A stretch of DNA of 17,640 bases from NCBI GenBank assembly GCA_015063655.1, contig SVTU01000002.1, forward strand, positions 1 through 17,640. Reading direction: 5' to 3'. The stretch is from Oscillospiraceae bacterium (GTDB lineage: Bacteria; Bacillota; Clostridia; Oscillospirales; CAG-272). The position numbers and the translations under genes were made by a program. Below the pieces are notes generated by a model. It was not told the origin of the DNA and made no database searches. It saw nothing but the letters and a program-made list of their open reading frames with translations. This document shows positions 7,278 through 13,970 of this stretch, piece by piece (position 1 is the stretch's first letter; each line of letters opens with the position of its first letter).

Positions 7278-7945
7278 TCAGAATTGCGATCGACGGCCCC
7301 GGCGGAGCGGGCAAAAGCTCGGTAGCCCGTGCTGTTGCCGCCAAAATGGGTATTGTTTACGTGGATACGGGTGCTTTGTATCGCACCGTGGGACTGTACG
7401 TTAAGCAGTGTGGCATCGAGCCGACCGACAGGGAGCGTGTGGCAGAGGCTCTTTCGGGGCTCACGATCACCGTTGCCTATGAAAACGGAACACAGCACGT
7501 ATATATGAACGGAAAGGATCACGGGGACGCCATTCGTACCCCCGAGATGTCGATGTATGCCTCAGCCGTGTCCGCCATTCCCGCCGTGCGTGCCTTTTTG
7601 CTGGAAACGCAAAAGGAGATCGCAAGGCAGAACAGCGTTATCATGGACGGCAGAGATATCGGAACGGTGATCCTGCCCGATGCCGACGTCAAGATCTTTA
7701 TGACCGCCTCGGCAGAGTGCCGTGCCCGCCGCCGCTATGACGAGCTGTGCGCCAAGGGCGCTGACGTGCGCTATGAGGACGTGTTGCGTGAAATGAACGA
7801 GCGTGACCACAACGATGCCAACCGAGAGATCGCACCTGCAAAGGCGGCAGGTGATGCGATCCTGCTGGACACTACGCCTTTGAGCTTTGAAGAGAGCGTG
7901 GATGCCGTGATTGCCCTTGCTATGCAAACGGGGGCAGAGGTTTAA
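7274..7945 (+). CDS. cmk: Cytidylate kinase
   Basis: This cytoplasmic enzyme phosphorylates CMP and dCMP with ATP to the diphosphates, in nucleotide salvage and turnover. The protein has 223 residues, the normal size. The Walker A loop GPGGAGKS is at 8-15. DTGALYR (about 31-37) and GRDIGTVILPDADVKIF are typical Cmk nucleotide-binding segments, and RDHNDANREIAPAK is the family's RDxxDxxR-type lid region. The start overlaps the preceding stop (ATGA at 7274-7277), and plsC begins 2 bp after the stop. The cmk-plsC-ispH/rpsA order is a familiar Clostridia cluster. Confidence 0.97.
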   Translation: MIRIAIDGPGGAGKSSVARAVAAKMGIVYVDTGALYRTVGLYVKQCGIEPTDRERVAEALSGLTITVAYENGTQHVYMNGKDHGDAIRTPEMSMYASAVSAIPAVRAFLLETQKEIARQNSVIMDGRDIGTVILPDADVKIFMTASAECRARRRYDELCAKGADVRYEDVLREMNERDHNDANREIAPAKAAGDAILLDTTPLSFEESVDAVIALAMQTGAEV

Positions 7946-7947
7946 CT

Positions 7948-8613
7948 ATGAAGAAAACCAAAGCGAGAAAGGACGGCACACGCACGTACCGTGTGCTGTA
8001 CGCCCTGCTTGCGGGACTGTTCCGCCGCATCATTTTGCGTGTGCACGTGGTCAATCCGCAGAACGAGCCGACAGAGGGGGGCGTGCTGGTGTGCGCCAAT
8101 CATATCGGTGCATCCGACCCCATCGTGCTGGCAACCGCCTTCCGCCAAAGGCAGATCTTCTTTATGGCGAAGAAGGAGCTGTTTCGGGTGCCGCTGCTTG
8201 GGTGGCTGATCCGTGTGCTGGGGGCATTTCCCGTTGACCGCTCGGGCGGTGACGTGGGTGCGATCAAGCGTGCGGTGGCGCATCTGCAGGGAGGCCGCTG
8301 TATGGGCATCTTCCCGCAGGGACACCGCCATCCCGGGGTTGATCCGAGAGAAACGCCCGTCAAGAAGGGGGCGGCGCTGATCGATGCCCGTGCCAAGGCC
8401 GACGTTTTGCCCGTATACATCCACCGAAAGGGCAACAAGCCCCGCATCTTCCGCAAGACCTATGTGGTGATCGGAGAGCGCATTCCGTATACCGAGATCG
8501 AGGCAATGGGAACGTCCAGTGCCGACTATCAGAAAATATCCGAGATGATCTTCGATCGCATTTGTATGCTGGGCGAGGATTTCAAAAAAGAGATGGGAGA
8601 TACGCTCAAATGA
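7948..8613 (+). CDS. plsC: 1-acyl-sn-glycerol-3-phosphate acyltransferase (PlsC family)
   Basis: This 221-residue membrane-associated enzyme should transfer an acyl chain to lysophosphatidic acid in phospholipid synthesis. The catalytic HX4D motif is NHIGASD (H52, D57). Motif II is GAFPVDRSGGD (about 92-102), and the motif III region is IFPQGHRHPG (121-130). Motif III usually reads FPEGTR; here Gln and His replace the Glu and Thr. The N-terminus has a positive patch and a hydrophobic segment (about 15-31). A modest SD (AGAGG) precedes the start. The stop overlaps the ispH start (ATGA). The symbol is by family; acyl-acceptor specificity is not proven. Confidence 0.9.
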   Translation: MKKTKARKDGTRTYRVLYALLAGLFRRIILRVHVVNPQNEPTEGGVLVCANHIGASDPIVLATAFRQRQIFFMAKKELFRVPLLGWLIRVLGAFPVDRSGGDVGAIKRAVAHLQGGRCMGIFPQGHRHPGVDPRETPVKKGAALIDARAKADVLPVYIHRKGNKPRIFRKTYVVIGERIPYTEIEAMGTSSADYQKISEMIFDRICMLGEDFKKEMGDTLK

Positions 8614-10631
8614 AGGTGACGGTTGCCGAAAATGCAGGCTTTTGCTTTGGCGTGAAGCGAGCCACCGAGCGATTGGAGCAGGCCTTGCAGCATCGCAGAG
8701 CAGGGGAGCGCCTGTTGACCCTGGGCCACCTGATACACAACGACGTATACAACCGCTCCTTAGCCGAGAGGGGCGTGGAGGTCACCGACATCGACGGAGC
8801 CGAGCGGCTTGCCCCTATGGCGAGCGAGGCCATGCCCGTTACGGTCTTTGTGCGTGCCCACGGCATTCCCCACAAGGACGAGGCTCGTCTTGCCCGTGCG
8901 GCAGAGGCTAATCCGTGGTTTCGATACGAGGACTGCACCTGTCCCTTTGTCAAGAAGATTCACAACATCGTGGAGCGGGAGTGTACCGAGGATAGCTTTT
9001 TGCTGGTTCTTGGCAATCCCACGCATCCCGAGGTCGTGGGCATACTCAGCTATTTTGAGGGGGAGAAGCTGGTGTATACCGATGCCGCCTCTCTGGAGGC
9101 CATGGCAGAACGGGGAGAACTGGAAAAATATAACAATCTTTCCCCCGTGATCGTCTCGCAAACCACCCAATCTTTGGCCGAGTGGAAAAAAAGTCAAAAA
9201 ATTTTCAAAAAACTATATACAAATGCGAGAATTTTTGATACAATATGTAGTGTTACGGAATTGAGGCAGAACGAAGCGGCCGAGTTATCCCGCAGATGCG
9301 ACTGCATGGTCGTCATCGGCGGCAGGGATAGCTCCAACACCGCCAAGCTCTACTCGATCTGTAAGGAGCATTGCCAAAACACCGTCTGGATCGAAAGCCC
9401 TGACGAGCTGCGGCGTCTTCCCGTGCTCCCGTCCTCTCACGCGATAGTGGGAATCGCCGCGGGCGCTTCTACCCCGCAAGGCTTAATACAGGAGGTATAT
9501 GAAACCATGAGCGAAATGAATTTCGAACAAATGCTGGAAGAATCACTCAAAACTTTAAATACAGGAGACACCGTTACCGGCACCGTGACTAACGTGACCG
9601 ACGCAGAGCTGACGCTCGACCTCGGCGTGAACGTCACCGGCTACATCAAGGCAGAACAGATCACCGACGATCCTGCCGCGAAGCTGACCGAGATGTTCCG
9701 TCGCGGCGATGAGGTTGAAGCTTTCGTCATCCGAGTCAGCGATATTGAGGGCGTTGCCGAGCTTTCGAAGAAGCGCGTCGATTCCGACCGCAACTGGCAA
9801 AAAATTGTGGCTGCCTGTGAGGCAGGCGAGATCGTTGAGGGTAAGGTCGTTGACATTGTCAAGGGCGGAGCCGTTGCTCTCGTTGGCCCCAACCGCGTAT
9901 TTATCCCCGCATCCCAGACGGGTGTTCCGAAGGATGGCGATATGACCGTTCTGAAGGGAACCGACGTCAAGCTCCGCATCATTGAGATCAAGGGCAACCG
10001 TGCGATCGGCTCGATCAAGCTGGTGGCTCGTGAGGAGCGCCGTGCCGCTGAGGCTGCCTTCTGGGCATCCATTGAGGAGGGCAAGGTTTACGACGGTGTT
10101 GTGAAGAGCATGACCGCATACGGTGCTTTCATTGACCTTGGCGGCGTGGACGGTATGGTCCACAAGACCGAGCTGTCCTGGAAGCCCATCGCAACCCCTG
10201 CTGATGTGGTTGCCGTTGGCGATCCCATTACCGTATTCGTCAAGAGCTTTGACGCAGAGAAGAAGAGAATTTCCTTGGGCTACAAGACCGAGGAGTCCAA
10301 CCCCTGGTACATCTTCACAGGCAAGTATGCCGTGGGCGACGTTGCGTCTGTTAAGATCGTCAACATGATGCCCTTCGGTGCTTTCGCCGAGATCGTTGAC
10401 GGCGTTGACGGTCTGATCCATATTTCTCAGATTGCACAGCAGAGAATCGGCAAGCCTGCCGACGTGCTGAGCATTGGTGACGTTGTGGATGCTAAGATCA
10501 TTGCCATCGACGAGGAGAACCGCAAGGTCAGCCTGTCCATCCGTGCTCTCTTGGACGAGGCACAGGCAGAGGCTGAGGCTATGCCCGAGGATGCCGAGGC
10601 AGTGGCTGACGAGGCTGTTGTTGAGGAGTAA
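8610..10631 (+). CDS. ispH-rpsA: Fusion: 4-hydroxy-3-methylbut-2-enyl diphosphate reductase (IspH) + ribosomal protein S1
   Basis: This 673-residue bifunctional protein joins two known families. Residues 1 to about 297 are IspH, the [4Fe-4S] enzyme that reduces HMBPP to IPP and DMAPP in the last step of the non-mevalonate pathway. The cluster cysteines are C12 (GFCFGV), C111 (CTCPFV) and C213 (TICSVT). HPE (139-141), SSNTAKLY (241-248) and AGASTPQGLI (285-) are also present. Residues about 317-645 contain four S1 RNA-binding repeats (about 317-390, 405-475, 488-560, 574-645), followed by an acidic tail rich in Ala and Glu. Such fusions are known in Clostridia. The start ATG overlaps the plsC stop. 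A strong SD and ATG at the domain junction (9490-9509) may also give free S1. The S1 half uses more GTT and GCT codons, as expected for a highly expressed protein. Confidence 0.95.
   Translation: MKVTVAENAGFCFGVKRATERLEQALQHRRAGERLLTLGHLIHNDVYNRSLAERGVEVTDIDGAERLAPMASEAMPVTVFVRAHGIPHKDEARLARAAEANPWFRYEDCTCPFVKKIHNIVERECTEDSFLLVLGNPTHPEVVGILSYFEGEKLVYTDAASLEAMAERGELEKYNNLSPVIVSQTTQSLAEWKKSQKIFKKLYTNARIFDTICSVTELRQNEAAELSRRCDCMVVIGGRDSSNTAKLYSICKEHCQNTVWIESPDELRRLPVLPSSHAIVGIAAGASTPQGLIQEVYETMSEMNFEQMLEESLKTLNTGDTVTGTVTNVTDAELTLDLGVNVTGYIKAEQITDDPAAKLTEMFRRGDEVEAFVIRVSDIEGVAELSKKRVDSDRNWQKIVAACEAGEIVEGKVVDIVKGGAVALVGPNRVFIPASQTGVPKDGDMTVLKGTDVKLRIIEIKGNRAIGSIKLVAREERRAAEAAFWASIEEGKVYDGVVKSMTAYGAFIDLGGVDGMVHKTELSWKPIATPADVVAVGDPITVFVKSFDAEKKRISLGYKTEESNPWYIFTGKYAVGDVASVKIVNMMPFGAFAEIVDGVDGLIHISQIAQQRIGKPADVLSIGDVVDAKIIAIDEENRKVSLSIRALLDEAQAEAEAMPEDAEAVADEAVVEE
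9216..9244 (+). promoter_or_regulatory. Possible internal promoter within ispH for the S1 half
   Basis: Inside the IspH-coding part lies an AT-rich island (about 9185-9250) with an extended -10 TGATACAAT (9236-9244) and a weak -35 TATACA (9216-9221), spaced 17 bp. It would place a transcript start about 260 nt before the internal S1 start. The -35 is poor, so the call is tentative. Confidence 0.4.
9490..9509 (+). promoter_or_regulatory. Internal ribosome binding site and start codon at the IspH/S1 junction
   Basis: A consensus AGGAGG (9490-9495) stands 11 nt before an in-frame ATG (9507-9509, residue M300, MSEMNFEQ). This start lies exactly between the IspH domain and the first S1 repeat, where a free S1 protein would begin. 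An independent S1 product of about 374 residues is inferred, not shown. Confidence 0.6.
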
Positions 10632-10648
10632 TTTCAGTTGATCGTAAC

Positions 10649-10689
10649 CGAAAGGGCGGCGAAGCACATGTGCTGACGCCGCCCTTTCG
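10649..10689 (+). terminator. GC-rich hairpin after ispH-rpsA, no T-run
   Basis: CGAAAGGGCGGCG (10649-10661) pairs perfectly with CGCCGCCCTTTCG (10677-10689), and the loop itself holds the palindrome AGCACATGTGCT. No T-tract follows; the SD of the next gene (AAAGGAGG) begins 2 nt later. It may be a weak terminator, a 3'-end stabiliser, or a processing site between the S1 and UPF0340 messages. Confidence 0.5.
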
Positions 10690-10704
10690 CAAAGGAGGAA
10701 CAAT

Positions 10705-11247
10705 ATGTACGAGGATATCAGGCAGGCTGCGGCGCAGGCCGTGCAGGAGCTGATCGAGGCCGCACAGCTTCGCCAAGGTCAGATATTGGTGGTGGGTTGC
10801 TCATCCTCCGAGATGGTGGGAAGCACCATCGGAAAGGGCTCTGCCTTTAAGGTAGCCGAGGCCGTGTACGCCGAGGTCGCCCCGATGCTGGCGCAAAGAG
10901 GGATCTATCTGGCGGCACAGTGCTGTGAGCATCTGAACCGAGCCTTGATCGTGGAGCGTGCGTGTGCCGAGGCGTATGGCCTTGAGATCGTCAGCGTGCG
11001 CCCTCAGCCCAAGGCGGGTGGCTCGTTTGCTACGGCGGCATACGAGGCCATGCAGGAGCCTGTTGCGGTGGAGCATATCCGTGCGCATGCGGGCTTGGAT
11101 ATCGGCGGTACGCTGATCGGTATGCACCTGCGCCACGTGGCGGTGCCCGTGCGCCTTTCGGTCACGCATATCGGCAAGGCTCCCATCCTGTGCGCCCGTA
11201 CCCGTCCGAAATATATCGGTGGACCGAGAGCGCATTATGAAGAATAA
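10705..11247 (+). CDS. UPF0340 family protein (YwlG-like, TIGR01440)
   Basis: This 180-residue cytoplasmic protein matches the conserved UPF0340/DUF436 family (B. subtilis YwlG). Family features are ILVVGCSSSEMVGSTIGKGS (about 27-46), QCCEHLNRALIVE, the segment around VRPQPKAGGSFATAAY, and HAGLDIGGTLIGMHLRHVAVP. Length is typical for the family. The function is unknown. The start ATG at 10705 has a strong AAAGGAGG upstream. It follows the ispH-rpsA gene after a GC-rich hairpin and ends at a bidirectional terminator that overlaps its stop codon. Confidence 0.93.
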   Translation: MYEDIRQAAAQAVQELIEAAQLRQGQILVVGCSSSEMVGSTIGKGSAFKVAEAVYAEVAPMLAQRGIYLAAQCCEHLNRALIVERACAEAYGLEIVSVRPQPKAGGSFATAAYEAMQEPVAVEHIRAHAGLDIGGTLIGMHLRHVAVPVRLSVTHIGKAPILCARTRPKYIGGPRAHYEE

Positions 11248-11286
11248 AAAAATGGCTCGCACAAAGCTTTGTGCGAGCCATTTTTT
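11247..11286. terminator. Bidirectional terminator between convergent genes
   Basis: A perfect 40-bp inverted repeat is centred on AAGCTT at 11264-11269. The GC-containing arm ATGGCTCGCACAAAG is flanked by A7 on the left and T6 on the right. It can terminate both the plus-strand UPF0340 gene and the minus-strand cysteine-rich gene, and the stop codon of each touches its edges. Confidence 0.95.
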
Positions 11287-11923
11287 ATTCTAAGTGCAAG
11301 CTGTCGGCGTTGAGAAAGGCGTGTGCGCCCAAGAAGGAATCGGTGGGGATGATCTGCGAGGCACCGCATCGCTTGCAGGATACCCGAATGGCATCGTCAA
11401 GCACCTCTGCCTCGTAGTCGCCCTCCTCGTCCGTCTTGCATTTGCAATAGATTTTGCCCTCGGCGTCCAGCTCCCGAATGACGAACATGATCACGTCAAA
11501 GATCTGCGGATCGGTCAGCGTTTGCTCTCCGTGCAGGGCATCGAAATTCTCCTGCCCGCTTTCCTCCAACAGCTCCAGCAGCTCAAGCTCGGTGCGGCTC
11601 AGCTCGGCCTTGACCTGGTTTTCCTCTCCGATCATGGCTACGTTGACGTCGGAGTAGGGGCAGGGAAGCACGAACAGCTCATTTTTGAAGAACACGGAGG
11701 AATTGACGGTGAAATTGTGGGGCGTGGGACAGAGGATACACGGCACGGTCATGCGGATCTTCTTATCCTTTGTATACAGAATGGTCATTTCGCTCTCGCC
11801 GCAGGCGCACTTGAGCTTGAGCATGTCGGCCGAGAGGGAAAACATGCCCACCATGCCCAAAACGCCCGAGCCGCAATGCGGACAGCGATACGCCACGGTG
11901 GTTTGCTTGGCATCCAAAATCAT
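11285..11923 (-). CDS. Cysteine-rich zinc-ribbon-like protein of unknown function
   Basis: I do not recognise a named family. The 212-residue protein has 11 cysteines, ten of them in five pairs: C14/C17 (CPHCG), C39/C41 (CACG), C62/C65 (CILC), C160/C162 (CKC) and C183/C186 (CKRCG), plus a lone C88. The pattern suggests zinc-ribbon or rubredoxin-like knuckles at both ends. The middle (about 100-155) is acidic and helical (SRTELELLELLEESG). There is no signal peptide or membrane helix. The ATG at 11923 with AAGGAAAGG upstream is preferred over a longer frame to 11986, which would run into the preceding hairpin. It lies downstream of the SurA-like gene. Confidence 0.75.
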   Translation of the reverse strand: MILDAKQTTVAYRCPHCGSGVLGMVGMFSLSADMLKLKCACGESEMTILYTKDKKIRMTVPCILCPTPHNFTVNSSVFFKNELFVLPCPYSDVNVAMIGEENQVKAELSRTELELLELLEESGQENFDALHGEQTLTDPQIFDVIMFVIRELDAEGKIYCKCKTDEEGDYEAEVLDDAIRVSCKRCGASQIIPTDSFLGAHAFLNADSLHLE

Positions 11924-11952
11924 AGCTTGTAACCTTTCCTTAATGGATTTGC

Positions 11953-11987
11953 AGGAAAATGGCACGGAGCAATTGTTCCGTGCCATT
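11953..11987 (-). terminator. Probable terminator after the SurA-like gene
   Basis: An 11-bp perfect stem, AATGGCACGGA paired with TCCGTGCCATT (11958-11987), with an 8-nt loop is followed on the minus strand by only four T residues. It lies 17 nt after the SurA-like stop and before the cysteine-rich gene, so it probably reduces read-through between them. Confidence 0.6.
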
Positions 11988-12003
11988 CTGTTGTCAATTG
12001 CGT

Positions 12004-13857
12004 TTAGTCGGGAACTCTGTTCAGCACACGCTCCTTGACGTTTACGGTGTGCTCTGCCTCCAGCTCGGCATACAGTGCCTCAAAGTCCTCGCTAAAGAGG
12101 GTATCTCTGACGGAGACCTTCCAGGAGACCTCACCGTCCTCATAGTAGAAGCCAACCAGGTACGAGGAGTTGCCCATATCGATGGTAGCGCAATCTCCGA
12201 TCTTGGCATCGTCTCCATACAGCCAATCATCAAAGCTTGTGTTGTTCATGTTGCCCTTGACGTAATCCTCGGCAACGGCATGGTTGATGGCAACGTACTC
12301 CTCGGCGATCTTCTCAAAGCGTTCAAGCGTCAGCTCGCCGTCCTTGAAGGCGGCCATGGCTTCCTCAGCCGTTTCGGTGGAGTCAAAGACCATGTAAGCC
12401 ACGCTTCTTGTCTTCTCCTCGTCGAGATAGCGAGTCTTGCGGAGCAGGTAAACGGTAGCCTCGAAGGTTCCTTCCTCCTTCTTGACGTCGTCGCTCTTGC
12501 TTCCGTCGCCCTCCATTATCGTCTTGGTCTCGCCGACCTTTCTGGCCTCGTCGAAGGCCCACTCCATGAACTCGTCCTCCTCAACGTACGTAGCCTTGTC
12601 AAGCACGCTGGACTGCTTGGAGGCGTTCAGCGAATCAAATACGTCGGTCTTAAGGGTCTGCAGCTCGTGAGCAAAGGCCTCGGTCACGGTCTGATCGTAC
12701 ACCTTGGTGGTCTCAGACTCATCGGCATGATCGTGTGTGGGAGCTGTCGTCTCGGTCTTTTCAGCCAATACGTCTGCCAGCACCTCGGCGCACATAGCGT
12801 CCTTGATGGCATCCAATACGGCCTTCTCGGGGATATCCTCGTCCTCGAGATCCAGCAGCTCGTACTGGGTGTCAAATACATCCTTGACCTCTTCGGCCAG
12901 CATGAATTCTAAGAACTTCTGTGCATCGGTCAGAGCGGCGAGCTGGCTTGCCTTTTCCTTGGCGTCGAGAACCTGCTTCTTGTATTCTGCCAGGACCTCA
13001 TCGGCCTTGCTTGCCAGATCCTCGTCGGTGTAATCACTGCCAAGCACCTCAACGGCTACCTGCTCGTAGTCAACGGAGAAGGAGTAGGTGCTGTAATCGA
13101 CCAAATCGAAGGCGAGCTTGTCGGCCTCGTATTTGTCATCGATACGTCCCTCGGTGATGCCGTCAAGCAGCTCACCGCGGATCTCGTCGGCACACTTGCT
13201 TGCAAGGGTGGAAAGCTCCAGCGCACGGCGCACGTCTCTTTCCTTCACGCCCTTGCCGTACAGGTTGGCGATGTAGGTGGATTTGGTGTAGCCGTTGGTG
13301 AGTGCGGCTTCTTTGATCAGCTCGATCTGCTCATCGATAGAGGCGTAATCCTCGTCATTAAGCTCAATGCCTCTCTTTTCGGCTTCCTCGCAGTAGATCA
13401 GATATTGCTGAGCCTCTTCGGTGGCCTGATCCATAAAGTAATCAAACCACGTGCCCTCGTATGTACCGAGGAAGCTGGACTCATAGGCATAGCCGCCCGT
13501 GGCGGACTCGCCGAAGATCTGATCCTTCAGAGGCTTGGAGGTATCCAAGCTGAAATAGGACATATAGCTGCTGTATTGCGAATAGAAATCCTGATATTCG
13601 GTGCGGAAGTAGACCGACATCATGTTGCCGTTGATGCGGAAATGCTCGCTGGACATGGCGGTGCTCAAGCGCATCGGCACGCCGTTGGCAACGAGTGCAG
13701 AGCCGAGCAGAACGACGACAAGCAGCAGGGCGCAGAGCGCGGCGATAACGGTTGCCGCCTTGGCGGACATACCCTTTTTCTTTTTGGTGTTGCGGGTGGT
13801 AGCGGCCGAATACTTGGTTTCGGCACGTGCCACACGGATTCGATTAGACTTTCCCAT
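12004..13857 (-). CDS. Membrane-anchored SurA/PrsA-like (parvulin-type) protein, divergent
   Basis: This 617-residue protein has a basic cytoplasmic N-terminus (KKKK at 25-28), one transmembrane helix (about 34-57) and a long, acidic, charged extracellular part. Tyr-rich YFRTEYQDFYSQYSSYMSYF (82-101), followed by helical repeats, resembles a SurA N-terminal chaperone region. Residues about 484-585 (RSVAYMVFDS, then GELTLERFEKIAEEY, later DDWLYGDDAKIGD) resemble a degenerate PPIC rotamase domain. A linker carries a small His/Asp patch (THDHADE). It could be a foldase for exported proteins; catalytic activity is uncertain. The start ATG at 13857 has AAAGGAAAAGG upstream. A -10-like TATACT lies at 13925-13930 without a good -35; read-through from rnj is also possible. 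Confidence 0.75.
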   Translation of the reverse strand: MGKSNRIRVARAETKYSAATTRNTKKKKGMSAKAATVIAALCALLLVVVLLGSALVANGVPMRLSTAMSSEHFRINGNMMSVYFRTEYQDFYSQYSSYMSYFSLDTSKPLKDQIFGESATGGYAYESSFLGTYEGTWFDYFMDQATEEAQQYLIYCEEAEKRGIELNDEDYASIDEQIELIKEAALTNGYTKSTYIANLYGKGVKERDVRRALELSTLASKCADEIRGELLDGITEGRIDDKYEADKLAFDLVDYSTYSFSVDYEQVAVEVLGSDYTDEDLASKADEVLAEYKKQVLDAKEKASQLAALTDAQKFLEFMLAEEVKDVFDTQYELLDLEDEDIPEKAVLDAIKDAMCAEVLADVLAEKTETTAPTHDHADESETTKVYDQTVTEAFAHELQTLKTDVFDSLNASKQSSVLDKATYVEEDEFMEWAFDEARKVGETKTIMEGDGSKSDDVKKEEGTFEATVYLLRKTRYLDEEKTRSVAYMVFDSTETAEEAMAAFKDGELTLERFEKIAEEYVAINHAVAEDYVKGNMNNTSFDDWLYGDDAKIGDCATIDMGNSSYLVGFYYEDGEVSWKVSVRDTLFSEDFEALYAELEAEHTVNVKERVLNRVPD

Positions 13858-13970
13858 GACAGTATCCTTTTCCTTTAATTATATTTTCTGACGGTGCGCA
13901 TGCACCTAATGGGTACTTGTTGACAGTATAGCGCATTTGCGTGACGAATGCTTGAACAAAGCATGAACGT

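Noticed and set aside
9555..10703. Open frame of about 380 codons on the minus strand opposite the S1 repeats
   Set aside because: Its composition reflects the antisense of the S1 repeats; there is no RBS and no recognisable domain.
11959..12912. Plus-strand frame of about 317 codons opposite the SurA-like gene
   Set aside because: No SD; it starts inside a terminator hairpin, and its Leu/Val/Gly-rich composition fits reverse reading of an acidic protein gene.
13896..13911. Short hairpin GGTGC/GCACC between rnj and the SurA-like gene as an rnj terminator
   Set aside because: Only a 5-bp stem and no T-run, so not a supportable terminator.
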